IMG/VR virus record: IMGVR_UViG_3300042455_002110
Coordinates: 1-25,778 of that record
Source of the DNA: a virus
DNA: 25,778 nucleotides
Strand: one strand, 5' to 3'
Every line of letters begins with the position of its first letter. The first letter of the stretch is position 1. The notes beneath the pieces are model-generated. The model worked only from the letters and a program-made list of their open reading frames with translations. It searched no databases and was not told where the DNA came from. The translations under genes were made by a program, and so were the position numbers. Positions 14,923 through 22,431 of the stretch are shown here, piece after piece.

Positions 14923-15279
14923 TTAGGTAATAACGAACACGTTGGCCCGAATGTAGCGGCGTTTTTTCCCGTTCGCGTCGGTGCCCGTAATGTTCATGGT
15001 CCAACGCCCGGCCAAATCGTTGGCGTTTGCTCCGGCTACCATTACCGCCGTTTGCGCTGCGGTTAGGCTGAACGTCACGGTACCGGCTGCGGCGTCCGGT
15101 GCGGCGGCCATTACCACGTCCGATTGGCCCGTACGCTGCAACCTGGCGTCGAAGGTCCAACCGGTTAGGTTCACGGCCACGGTGGCAACCTTGAACGCCA
15201 ACAACAACGCGTAATCGTCGCCCCTCGAAATCGTGGCCCGCTTAAGCGCTGGGGGCTGGCCTATTTCCGAACAACTCAT
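14923..15279 (-). CDS. Ig-like/BppU-like beta-sandwich protein
   Basis: This 118-residue protein contains a compact beta-sandwich pattern: [15 protein letters not shown], then [30 protein letters not shown] and [19 protein letters not shown]. The arrangement GD-x-Y...L...LTGWTF-x-A-x-LQR matches the N-terminal domain found in baseplate upper proteins and small fibre adaptors of siphophages. These attach fibres or decorate the virion. The ATG has a GGGGCAAAT leader. It lies immediately upstream of the collagen-like gene, so it may anchor that fibre. The family resemblance is recalled, not searched. Confidence 0.62.
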   Translation of the reverse strand: MSCSEIGQPPALKRATISRGDDYALLLAFKVATVAVNLTGWTFDARLQRTGQSDVVMAAAPDAAAGTVTFSLTAAQTAVMVAGANANDLAGRWTMNITGTDANGKKRRYIRANVFVIT

Positions 15280-15287
15280 ATTTGCCC

Positions 15288-15809
15288 CTAGTATCTGAAC
15301 GCCAATAAAATGTCGTACGCGTCCCCGTAGTCTGCCACGTTTTCCGGTGGCGTCCTACCGACGAAGGAAACTTCCAATTCTTCGAACGCCAAATAACCGG
15401 CGATACCGGCCAACTCCAGCAAACCCGGCGTGGCTGGGTCATCGTTTGAGATTATCCGGCCAACCTTGTTTGCTGCTTCGTGCCAATGGTCGGTAATGCT
15501 CAATTGGGCGTCGTACCCTCGAGACAACACCGCCAGTATGTACCCTTCCCCACTCCAACAATTTGGGGACGCGTCCCGAACAAATCGGTACCCCCGTTGG
15601 TCCGGGTACAAAATCACGTACGGACGCAATTGGGTAATTTCGTCGGGGGTCATCGTGCCCACTTCCGGCGCGGCTCCAACCCCGTCCACGTACACCCGCG
15701 CGGCGGTTGAAACACCGTCCCACGGAATGCCCAACCAATCCGCAAACGGGCGGCAATCCCGAAACATCGCGGCCAATGCGGTTATTGGATCGGTTAACAC
15801 GTTGGGCAT
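15288..15809 (-). CDS. Head-tail joining / tail terminator candidate
   Basis: From the ATG in a TAATG junction with the upstream stop, and preceded by GGGAGG, this is a 173-residue protein. It is acidic, with mixed helices and strands. Segments include NVLTDPITALAAMFRDCRPF, RPYVILYPDQRGYRF and FEELEVSFVGRTPPE, and it ends DAYDILLAFRY. Longer versions starting further upstream would overlap the preceding gene by 180 bases and lack a ribosome-binding site. Order after the connector genes fits a neck or tail-terminator protein. No distinctive motif confirms this, and the fibre-like genes that follow make the end of the neck module hard to place. Confidence 0.58.
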   Translation of the reverse strand: MPNVLTDPITALAAMFRDCRPFADWLGIPWDGVSTAARVYVDGVGAAPEVGTMTPDEITQLRPYVILYPDQRGYRFVRDASPNCWSGEGYILAVLSRGYDAQLSITDHWHEAANKVGRIISNDDPATPGLLELAGIAGYLAFEELEVSFVGRTPPENVADYGDAYDILLAFRY

Positions 15810-16195
15810 TACTGGCCTCCCATTTCGCGGCGGTAATTCGGGCGGGTAATTTCGTGGGTGTTTGCACGTTGGCACGTCAAACCAAAACGCCCACCACGTC
15901 GCAACGTTGCCACCACGGTGTATTGATGTTCGCAACCACCGATTTGCAACGCGGCATTCAACGGAACGTCCACGGCGGAATACACCCACCGTTGGATTAC
16001 CTGTTGGGCAACCTGCGGGTTACCCTTGCGAACCCATTTGGTTTCCTCACCGTGTACCACCGCGCCGTCTATGGCGATCCATTCGCAATTCGGCCCGGTG
16101 CGGTACTGTACCGCGTTGGCGGAATCGGTCGATTCGCCAAACCAAATGGCATGGTTGGCGGCTGCAACTGCGGCGTTGGTGGCGTGTCGGCTCAC
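15809..16195 (-). CDS. Neck/head-closure protein candidate
   Basis: Using the GTG that overlaps the upstream stop by 4 bases, this is a 128-residue protein; an upstream in-frame start would add 4 residues. It begins MSRHATNAAVAAANHAIWFG. A beta-rich middle has WIAIDGAVVHGEETKWVRKG, and a basic C-terminus with a Cys pair (GGCEHQYTVVATLRRG, then LTCQRA) follows. It lies between the helix-hairpin-helix protein and the tail-terminator candidate. Its size fits head-closure or head-tail joining proteins. The role is inferred from order. Confidence 0.57.
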   Translation of the reverse strand: MSRHATNAAVAAANHAIWFGESTDSANAVQYRTGPNCEWIAIDGAVVHGEETKWVRKGNPQVAQQVIQRWVYSAVDVPLNAALQIGGCEHQYTVVATLRRGGRFGLTCQRANTHEITRPNYRREMGGQ

Positions 16196-16689
16196 GATTG
16201 CAACCACTCCAAAATTTTGCGTTCGGCGGCCTTACCGATTCCGGGCACGTCGGCCAACAACCCGCCATCGTCCAAATACCCTTGAACCTCGGCCCGCGTT
16301 GTGAATTCGTGTTCGGCCAACGCTGCGGCGATCCGTGGCGGCAACGCTTGCAACCCTACGGGTAGCTCCGGTTTGGTTTCCTCCGGTGTGGTCGGCTCGG
16401 TCGGTTCGTCGTCCGCGTCCATCGCGTTCAACGCGTCGGCGTCTAGCTCCACCGGCTGCGGCTCGGGACTCGGCGCGGCCACCTGTTCGCGGCGAACCTG
16501 GCGGATTTCCTCCGGTGGTGGTGGTGCTTGGCTCGGGTCGGCTTCCAATTGCACGTCCCCAAAAAACATAGCGGAAACTAGATTGGTTATCGGCATGGTG
16601 GATTCCACCGTACCCACTACCGAACCCGCTTTGTATACCCTGCCATCGCCCGCCAAATCGTGTTTCAAAACTGCGTTGTAACGTCGCAT
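16192..16689 (-). CDS. Helix-hairpin-helix protein in the head-tail region
   Basis: This 165-residue protein has three parts. The N-terminal beta-like segment (MRRYNAVLKHDLAGDGRVYK) is followed by a long acidic, Pro/Glu-rich disordered linker at about residues 50-110. The C-terminal domain holds a classical helix-hairpin-helix motif, LLADVPGIGKAAERKILEWL, which contacts the DNA backbone without sequence specificity. Similar N-terminal segments occur in small head proteins encoded after capsid genes. It lies right after a strong hairpin and carries a leader with ACAACCACAACGG. It may be a connector that touches DNA at the portal vertex, or a DNA-end binding protein. The motif is clear; the role is inferred. 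Confidence 0.68.
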   Translation of the reverse strand: MRRYNAVLKHDLAGDGRVYKAGSVVGTVESTMPITNLVSAMFFGDVQLEADPSQAPPPPEEIRQVRREQVAAPSPEPQPVELDADALNAMDADDEPTEPTTPEETKPELPVGLQALPPRIAAALAEHEFTTRAEVQGYLDDGGLLADVPGIGKAAERKILEWLQS

Positions 16690-16724
16690 TAGTTGCCCCC
16701 GTTGTGGTTGTTAGTGTTCAAAAC

Positions 16725-16752
16725 AAATGGCGGGGGAAATCCCCCGCCATTT
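16725..16752 (-). terminator. Strong hairpin terminator downstream of the decoration gene
   Basis: A perfect 12-bp stem (AAATGGCGGGGG with CCCCCGCCATTT) closes a 4-base loop. On the minus strand the 3' arm is followed by GTTTTG, a short U-tract, as in an intrinsic terminator. It lies 28 bases after the decoration gene stop and before the helix-hairpin-helix gene. Because genes continue on the same strand, it would act as partial termination or as an RNA-processing/stability element. Confidence 0.7.
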
Positions 16753-16779
16753 TCCCGTCCATCCCTGCGGTTAATCGTG

Positions 16780-17118
16780 TTAGTTCAACCGAACCAACAC
16801 CGATGTTTCGTTTGCTACCTTGGCGCGTTCGGCCTTGCCCATTGCCGTACCGCCGGTCGCAACCGCCAGTTTGGTGGATGTGTTCCACTGAACGGCGGCC
16901 CCTGCGGCAAACGTGGTAGCGCTAGCGGAATCCGCCAACACCAACGCGTCGGTGGAAATTGCCACACGTTGGCCAACCACGTACGTGGACGGTTCGCACA
17001 CGATCCCGGCTTTACCGGATCCCGTGAACACAATGTCCCCGTTTCGCCCTGCGGCTGCGGCGATGAATTCCTCCCGACCGTCCAACCCGCCCAAATCCCG
17101 AACAATCTCGTTTGCCAT
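16780..17118 (-). CDS. Capsid decoration protein candidate, DUF2190 type
   Basis: This 112-residue, beta-rich and Ala/Gly/Thr-rich protein has the DUF2190 pattern: NGDIVFTGSGKAGIVCEPST, then GQRVAISTDALVLADSA, FAAGAAVQWNTSTKLAVATG, and a final VANETSVLVRLN. Members are small capsid-associated or decoration proteins encoded next to the major capsid gene. The ATG follows GGAAG. The gene is flanked on both sides by GC-rich hairpins, implying that its transcript level is set separately from its neighbours. The family assignment is from the recalled motif order GD-x-V...G...V...G..V-x-W...T...G.A. Confidence 0.75.
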   Translation of the reverse strand: MANEIVRDLGGLDGREEFIAAAAGRNGDIVFTGSGKAGIVCEPSTYVVGQRVAISTDALVLADSASATTFAAGAAVQWNTSTKLAVATGGTAMGKAERAKVANETSVLVRLN

Positions 17119-17177
17119 GCTTCCAAATCCCTGTTCAAAAATGTCTGTGGTGTAAATCCGTTGTGGTTGTGTTGGAC

Positions 17178-17217
17178 TACCCCGGGGACTTCGCGGTATG
17201 ACTTAGCCCCCGGGGTA
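17178..17217 (-). terminator. GC-rich hairpin after the capsid gene
   Basis: A perfect 10-bp stem (TACCCCGGGG with CCCCGGGGTA) encloses a 20-base loop, beginning 14 bases after the capsid stop codon. No U-tract follows on the minus strand, so it is more likely a transcript-stabilising or attenuating structure than a full intrinsic terminator. Confidence 0.5.
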
Positions 17218-17231
17218 TCACAACGGTTTCG

Positions 17232-19625
17232 TTAGCTCGCTGCGGATCGGCTGCGAACCATTGCGCCTGGACGCAACACGCCCAACCCCAAATCGTGGGC
17301 AACGTCCCAACCCCAACCGAATTCGCCTGGGGCCATCAATGGACGCGCTCGAATGCTCGGGGCTCGGCCTGTTCCTCGGCGGTAACCCACTTGAACCGCT
17401 TGTTGTCCGCTTCGCTCGGCAATGAAGAAATCCGAAGTCGAACCGGTGGTTTTGGTTTCGGTGTCGGGGTCAATAACGCCAATGTCCAATCGGGCATCGC
17501 TGCGCAATTGGTATTCGCCATCGTGCGGGTTAATGTTGCCTTGGGTGGTCGTGGATCCACTGACTACCAACGCGGAATTAACAACCTGTTTTCCGAGGGC
17601 ACGCAACGCCCGAGGGACGATTAGGTACCCCGCCATAAGGTTCAATGGACGCGGTATTCCCGCTTTGGTCGAAACGGTTTGCGCGGCCATCAACGCTTCG
17701 GCTTTCCCAAGGTTGTCCAACGACAACGCGTTGGAGAAAATCACGTTGCCACGGCTGGAATGAAACCATGGGTTCCCGTCCGCCAAATTGCTGTTGCGTT
17801 GCATCGCGGCATATAACAAATCAGGACGCAATCGCGCGGCCATTTCGCCCAACTGTTGCGGAACGGTTTGGCCCATTCCCACCGCGTCGTTAATCACGTG
17901 GATTTCGTCGATTGCAAAATACCCCGTGTACCGTGCAATCGCGTACGCTTCGCCGAAGTCGGCAAAATCCACGGATTTAGCGCGGGTGTTTGGCGTGTGT
18001 TTGCGTAGCCCTTGGGTGGCGTCAATTCCGATGGGCTGGTTTTGTCGGAAGTCGGACCAATCCGCTTCGGCCACCCACCCCACCGTGGAATCTTGGTACT
18101 CCAAATACCCTTGGATCAAACCGACGGAAACAATCGAACCGAACACGCGGGGCAAAAACGGCGTGGAAAATGCCCGGTTTACGGTTTCTTCGTAGTCGTC
18201 CCCACCGTCCATTTGTGCCACCGTCAACAACCGTTCACACGTGCGCGGTGCGCTGTCGTTGGAGAATCGGCGGCCCAACTCAATGATTTGTTCCAAATCG
18301 CTGTTGCCTTCGTCGGCAATGTCCGCGTTCATTCGGTACAACCAACCACAATGTTGGCGTTCAAGAACCACGCGGGCTTGCTCGGTAGCAAACACGGGGT
18401 TTTGAAGGTTAATTCCGGCCCGCATAAGCAAACCGGCCTGCAAACTTTGTTCGGTCGGTGCGTTGCGTCGAACGTGCGCCGCTGGGGCTCGGTTTACACC
18501 GTCGCCACTTTGTTGGGTTTGGTGCCCGGCGGAAACTCCCCGCATACGCTCCAACACGGCCAACCCGAATTGCTCGGGGCTTAGTCCGTCCTCAATGGCT
18601 CGCGCGGTCAATTCGTCCGGCTGGCCTTGGCCTAGTTCGCGGATCCTCGCCACACGTGCGCGTTCATCGCGGCGGATTTGGTCCGCTTGCTCCGGTGTTG
18701 CTCCGGCGGCTGCGGCTCGGGAATCGGCGCGGCGGTCGATTTCGGCCACGCGGTTGGCGTGGTGTGCCCGTGCGGTTTGTGCGTGTTCGTCGCCTTGGTC
18801 GTTATCTTGCTCCAACGCTGCGTTGTCCAATGCCAACGTGGCGGCAACCGTTGCCCGCTTGGCTCGGCGTTCGGTGGTTGCTTGCTGATTCGCTTGCACG
18901 CTCGCGGACTGGGCACCAACTCGGGTTACCCTGCGTTTCGTCTTGGTCATATCGTCACCCTCGTTAAAAGTAGCCCCACCAATCCCCGGTTTTGTTCGTG
19001 GCAATTGTTGCGTTGCTTCGGTACGTGTCCTAATCTTCGCGGTTTGCTTGCTTCTGATCACGGCCCGAGGGTCGGCCCCTTCGTCCACCACACTGGTTTC
19101 GTTTGGCGTCCATTTCTGAACAATCCGCATTGGGTTTTTCGTTGCGGTGTATTTGGTACCGGCGTACGTCGCGGATTCCCCCGGCTGTAACGTGGTGGTG
19201 TCTTTCATCCGATAGGTAGCCCCAACGCTTACCGCGTCTAGATTCCCTTCCCGCACACGTTGGAACACTTCGTCCACGTCGGCGGCGCGTGAGAAATGCA
19301 ACAACCCGGTTACCTCGGTGGCGTTGGTTTCCAATTCGCTTACGCGTCCGATGACGCCACGGCTGCCGTACGTGTTGTGGTCAAGTCTCAACCGCAGTTT
19401 ATCCACGGCCACCATTCCACCCGGCAACAACACTTCGTCCACGTAACCGTATTCACCGTTGCCCAAGTCGTCGTAGATTTGTACCGGGGTATCGGTGGCG
19501 ATCACGGCCCGAACCGTTCGCGCGTTGTCGTCCAACGTGGTCGGTGCCTTGGGTGCTTTGGCTCGGCGTTGCGTGCTTCGTTGCTCGGCGGTGTTGGTTC
19601 CTCGGCGTCGAACTTTGGTTGCCAT
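17232..19625 (-). CDS. Prohead protease / scaffold / major capsid fusion protein
   Basis: This 797-residue protein joins three parts. Residues about 40-150 fit an S78-type prohead protease, with the likely catalytic His83 in RLRLDHNTYG, followed by GVIGRVSEL, and the likely catalytic Ser133 in DAVSVGATYR. Residues about 225-400 are highly charged, Ala/Arg/Gln-rich and helical, like a scaffold or delta domain. Residues about 400-797 resemble a Mu gpT/HK97-fold capsid protein (FLPRVFGSIVSVGLIQGYLE, then VGMGQTVPQQLGEMAARL, IPRPLNLMAGYLIVPRALRA). Fused protease-capsid genes are known in phages, and maturation would cleave the fusion after assembly. The ATG follows the portal stop directly (TAAATG). 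An internal ATG at codon 226 with its own ribosome-binding site could yield a separate scaffold-capsid product. Confidence 0.88.
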   Translation of the reverse strand: MATKVRRRGTNTAEQRSTQRRAKAPKAPTTLDDNARTVRAVIATDTPVQIYDDLGNGEYGYVDEVLLPGGMVAVDKLRLRLDHNTYGSRGVIGRVSELETNATEVTGLLHFSRAADVDEVFQRVREGNLDAVSVGATYRMKDTTTLQPGESATYAGTKYTATKNPMRIVQKWTPNETSVVDEGADPRAVIRSKQTAKIRTRTEATQQLPRTKPGIGGATFNEGDDMTKTKRRVTRVGAQSASVQANQQATTERRAKRATVAATLALDNAALEQDNDQGDEHAQTARAHHANRVAEIDRRADSRAAAAGATPEQADQIRRDERARVARIRELGQGQPDELTARAIEDGLSPEQFGLAVLERMRGVSAGHQTQQSGDGVNRAPAAHVRRNAPTEQSLQAGLLMRAGINLQNPVFATEQARVVLERQHCGWLYRMNADIADEGNSDLEQIIELGRRFSNDSAPRTCERLLTVAQMDGGDDYEETVNRAFSTPFLPRVFGSIVSVGLIQGYLEYQDSTVGWVAEADWSDFRQNQPIGIDATQGLRKHTPNTRAKSVDFADFGEAYAIARYTGYFAIDEIHVINDAVGMGQTVPQQLGEMAARLRPDLLYAAMQRNSNLADGNPWFHSSRGNVIFSNALSLDNLGKAEALMAAQTVSTKAGIPRPLNLMAGYLIVPRALRALGKQVVNSALVVSGSTTTQGNINPHDGEYQLRSDARLDIGVIDPDTETKTTGSTSDFFIAERSGQQAVQVGYRRGTGRAPSIRARPLMAPGEFGWGWDVAHDLGLGVLRPGAMVRSRSAAS
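18948..18962 (-). promoter_or_regulatory. Internal ribosome-binding site and ATG within the fusion gene
   Basis: On the coding strand GAGGGTGA (18962-18955) lies 4 bases before an in-frame ATG at 18950-18948, which is codon 226 of the fusion. Initiation here would give a 572-residue product lacking the protease, starting exactly where the charged scaffold-like segment begins. Confidence 0.5.
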
Positions 19626-21128
19626 TTATGGGTTCTCCAATTCGGTTTGGGTGTCAATCGCTGGCGTGCCTGGCGTGGCGTCAATCGGTTCACTCAATTG
19701 GTTCAACGCGGCGATTTGCTCCGGTGTCAATTGCGTTGGGACTGCGCCCACCAACGGCGGCAAACCAGCTTTTACCAACGCTTGGTTGTCGCGGCTTCGA
19801 ATGCGCAATGTTTCCTCCGGTCGGCGTCCGTCCGCTGCAATTGCTTCGGACAATGCCAACGTTCCGTTTTCCAACTTGATGCGCTCGGCCATCGCGTCTT
19901 TTAGTTGGTCCACCGGTGGCGGCTTGGGCCACGTCCACGAAATCGGTAGCAACACGTTCGGGAACTCGAACGCCAACGCGTCCAATTCCGCTTTTCTCGG
20001 GGTCGGTGGTAACACGCCAGTGTATTGGGCGATCCGAACCAACCGACGAACAATCATAGTTAACATTCGGCGTTCCAACTTCGCTTGGATTCTCTCCACC
20101 GCCTTGGCGTAGCGGCTGCCATCGAACCGCGCGGAACTCATGTTGTGATTGCTGGCATCCTTTCGGAGAATCATCAACGGCATTTCCAACACGTTCGCAA
20201 TATCCGTTTGTTTTTCCTTACGGAAATCGCGGTATGTTGCGGCGGGCTGCCTGGCGTCCAACTGTGCAATCTTCCAACCCGGCCTAAGGTATTGCCGAAC
20301 CCGTCGTTTGTAGGGCAGTACCTTTTCTTCCGGCTCCACAAATTCCGCGTCCGGGTGGTCCGAGTAGAAAAACACCGCGTGGTCCGCTGCGGCTCGTGCG
20401 GCGTCCTGAACTTGGTCGTCGTAATCTCGCAAGTCGGCTGCGGGTTGCAACACGCTGGCGAACCCTGGGTAACCTCGGCGTTGCATAGCAAACCGGCGGC
20501 GGTACAAGTGCAGACACAGGTCGGCGGGTAACGTATCCTTAGACGTGGGGTTGGCGGGGTCGTAGATGTGGTAGGCAACCACCTGCCCGTTGTCGTTCAC
20601 TTCTACCCCGCTGTGTAGATTCTTCCCTAGTTTGTTGGTGTCCAACGCTTCGGGGCCCATGTCAAAAATTTTGTATTGCGAAACGCTGCGGCCAATCATT
20701 TCCCGACAAAACGCGGCCCCGTAAATCATGTATTGGGCCACCCAACCGTCTAGCAAATCCACCATGGATAGGTTGTCTGCATATTCGCAATCTCGGGACC
20801 ACTCACCGTACAACGCCTCCACCGCGTCGTTAAACTTTTGGTCGTCGGTCAACACTTGCAACGCTGGCCCGCGTGCGCTCACCACGTTGGTTTGTTGGGT
20901 GTCTATCGCGGAATCCAACACCGGGTTGTTTATGGATTCGTGGCGGACTCGGCGTTGCAACTCCACCAAGTCGGTGCGCAAATCGGCCACCGGGTTATCG
21001 CTGGCGTTTTCCCAATGCGCAAAATTCAACCGATCGGTTTGTGCCCCTTCCCAATGGCGGGTGGATTTCTTGGGCGTCGGGTCACCGGCGTAGCATTCCC
21101 ACACGCCCCACGTTTGTTCGTTTGCCAT
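19626..21128 (-). CDS. Portal protein, lambda type
   Basis: This 500-residue protein resembles lambda gpB-family portals, which form the dodecameric DNA channel at the head vertex. Characteristic segments are LVELQRRVRHESINNPVLDS near the N-terminus, VVSARGPALQV, and in the middle VVAYHIYD followed by KDTLPADLCLHLYRRRF. DLRDYDDQVQDAARAAADHA forms a long helix and RAAADHAVFFY runs into the wing/clip region. The C-terminal third is Pro/Glu-rich. I chose the ATG at 21128 after GCCGGGGATAAC. A TTG 30 bases upstream is in frame but would overlap the preceding gene. The next gene starts immediately after its stop. Confidence 0.9.
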   Translation of the reverse strand: MANEQTWGVWECYAGDPTPKKSTRHWEGAQTDRLNFAHWENASDNPVADLRTDLVELQRRVRHESINNPVLDSAIDTQQTNVVSARGPALQVLTDDQKFNDAVEALYGEWSRDCEYADNLSMVDLLDGWVAQYMIYGAAFCREMIGRSVSQYKIFDMGPEALDTNKLGKNLHSGVEVNDNGQVVAYHIYDPANPTSKDTLPADLCLHLYRRRFAMQRRGYPGFASVLQPAADLRDYDDQVQDAARAAADHAVFFYSDHPDAEFVEPEEKVLPYKRRVRQYLRPGWKIAQLDARQPAATYRDFRKEKQTDIANVLEMPLMILRKDASNHNMSSARFDGSRYAKAVERIQAKLERRMLTMIVRRLVRIAQYTGVLPPTPRKAELDALAFEFPNVLLPISWTWPKPPPVDQLKDAMAERIKLENGTLALSEAIAADGRRPEETLRIRSRDNQALVKAGLPPLVGAVPTQLTPEQIAALNQLSEPIDATPGTPAIDTQTELENP

Positions 21129-21129
21129 G

Positions 21130-21399
21130 TTATCCCCGGCGGTATTCGATTGGTTCAACCACGGTTCCCGCTTTGGCCCAGCGTTTCGAGTTGCACGCCT
21201 TTAGAATTTCCTTCAACGCCATGGTGGCCCCGGCTCGATCAAACCGGATTTGGTCGCCACCGTCAAATTGCGTGTCGGGCGTAGTCGCAATAATGAGCAA
21301 CGCGGAACGCGCCAACGTCGCGGCGCTTTCATAGTTGCCTGCTTCCATCGCGGCAATTGCGGAATCCGTTTTTGTTTGTAGGTCTGCTAATGTGGCCAT
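21130..21399 (-). CDS. Small head-completion (gpW-like) protein candidate
   Basis: This 89-residue protein has an N-terminal helical hairpin (LADLQTKTDSAIAAMEAGNY) and a second helical part (RAGATMALKEILKACNSKRW), separated by a short DGGDQIRFD stretch. Small helical proteins directly upstream of a lambda-type portal are usually gpW-like head-completion or connector proteins. The DGG-Q-x-RFDR-A segment preceding a LKEIL helix resembles the beta hairpin and second helix of that fold. The gene ends 1 base before the portal ATG. It follows a 33-base gap after the Cys-rich gene and has no obvious ribosome-binding site. Position is the main support. Confidence 0.65.
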   Translation of the reverse strand: MATLADLQTKTDSAIAAMEAGNYESAATLARSALLIIATTPDTQFDGGDQIRFDRAGATMALKEILKACNSKRWAKAGTVVEPIEYRRG

Positions 21400-21432
21400 G
21401 AGCCAAAATGTACGGCCCGGCCTGGCGGTGTC

Positions 21433-21696
21433 CTACTTGGGCGGCTCGGTCGATTCGTACCACCGGCAACAATCGAACGGCCCCGTGTGTGGTCGGCGAT
21501 CCATGGGGACCACGGCGGGATTGCTTGCCCAACACTCCCGCGTCACTGGGTTAAACTCGGTGGTTGAAACGTTGGGTTGTACGTGTTGCATTTGCTGCGC
21601 GTCGATCCAAAACCGACACGTGCAACACCGGCCCGGAATGCTTTGGTGTTCCATTCTCAATTCGGGCACGGTCTTTTTTCTTGGTGTTCGTTTCAT
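21433..21696 (-). CDS. Small Cys-rich protein, probably metal-binding
   Basis: This 87-residue protein has Cys residues grouped as CCTCRFW near residues 24-27, ECWASNP in the middle and a final CCRWYES. Such spacing with Trp and Arg around the Cys is typical of small zinc or iron-sulphur binding proteins of phages and bacteria. The N-terminus is basic (MKRTPRKKTVPELRMEHQSI). The ATG overlaps the upstream HTH-zinc gene by 4 bases, so the two are likely coupled. It sits at the end of the early block, before the gpW-like gene. No function can be assigned. Confidence 0.6.
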   Translation of the reverse strand: MKRTPRKKTVPELRMEHQSIPGRCCTCRFWIDAQQMQHVQPNVSTTEFNPVTRECWASNPAVVPMDRRPHTGPFDCCRWYESTEPPK

Positions 21697-21995
21697 CGCG
21701 GGATCCTCTCACGGCTGCGGGTTGCTCTACACGCCACACACGCGGCGGTGGTAATTCGGTGGCCACACCCGGGGCAACGCCACGGTTCAACGTCGGCCAC
21801 AACAATTAGTTGTTCGGGTGGTGCGCGTAGGGTGCGTTTGATTCTCACCACGGTTGACAAACTCACGTCGTACAATTGCGCAATTTCGATTTGGGATAAC
21901 TGCGCCTGGGTAATCGCCTTGGCGATTGCGTCCCGGGTCGAATTGTCCAACCTGCGTTGGGCAAACTTAATTTGTTGTTTTCGGGGTTGTGGCAT
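21693..21995 (-). CDS. HTH protein with C-terminal zinc ribbon
   Basis: This 100-residue protein has a basic N-terminal region, a helix-turn-helix at about residues 33-54 (LSQIEIAQLYDVSLSTVVRI) and a C-terminal zinc ribbon with C74, C77, H79, C86 and C89 (CPGCGHRITTAACVAC). This resembles short transcription regulators. It overlaps the preceding gene by 29 bases and the next by 4. It shares architecture with the gene at 3519-3824, and its Cys-rich end is similar to the truncated gene at the right edge. The three may be paralogs that mark different parts of the genome, possibly regulating successive transcript units. Target sites are unknown. Confidence 0.75.
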   Translation of the reverse strand: MPQPRKQQIKFAQRRLDNSTRDAIAKAITQAQLSQIEIAQLYDVSLSTVVRIKRTLRAPPEQLIVVADVEPWRCPGCGHRITTAACVACRATRSRERIPR

Positions 21996-22431
21996 CGTCC
22001 CATTCTTTGGGGAAATTTTTTTTGATGTTTTCGAGGGCTTGATTCCATGTGGCCACCTGTTTGTTCAACTCAACGGCGGCGGCAATCAATGCGCGTTTTC
22101 TTTGTGTTTCCATGTCTAGCCTATGTCCCAATACGTTGCGATCGTTCAACGCGTGGGTACATTCTTTTTCCATATGCCCTAAACGTTTGTTAAGCTCCTC
22201 GCCCCATTTAATTGCGTATTGCTCGCGTTGCTCCACTTGGCTTACTTTGGCAATCAATTCTTGAACGGCCTTTACTGCGGCGTTTTTCTCTTGTTGTAAT
22301 TCGATTGCCTGTTGGCGCAAATCATTGCATTCGTGGATCCGTTGCAACAACAATTCGTGGCAACTGTTGTGTTGTTCCTTCGCAATGCTTCCAACTAACG
22401 TTTTCCAAATCCACGTTTTGAATTTTTTCAA
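21967..22431 (-). CDS. Coiled-coil protein, unknown
   Basis: This 154-residue protein is nearly all helix, with heptad-like repeats through residues 35-120 (LQQEKNAAVKAVQELIAKVS, then VEQREQYAIKWGEELNK and HRLDMETQRKRALIAAA). The N-terminus is basic and aromatic (KKFKTWIWKTLVG) and may be amphipathic. I chose a TTG start that overlaps the HNH stop by 4 bases with AGGGAG 9 bases upstream. Upstream in-frame starts lack such signals and would overlap the HNH gene. It may be a scaffold or accessory protein. No membrane helix, Cys motif or enzymatic signature was seen. Confidence 0.6.
   Translation of the reverse strand: MKKFKTWIWKTLVGSIAKEQHNSCHELLLQRIHECNDLRQQAIELQQEKNAAVKAVQELIAKVSQVEQREQYAIKWGEELNKRLGHMEKECTHALNDRNVLGHRLDMETQRKRALIAAAVELNKQVATWNQALENIKKNFPKEWDDATTPKTTN

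Noticed and set aside
15288-15989. Longer version of the tail-terminator candidate (233 aa)
   Set aside because: The added N-terminus reads through the preceding gene in another frame. The ATG at 15809 has GGGAGG and a TAATG junction.
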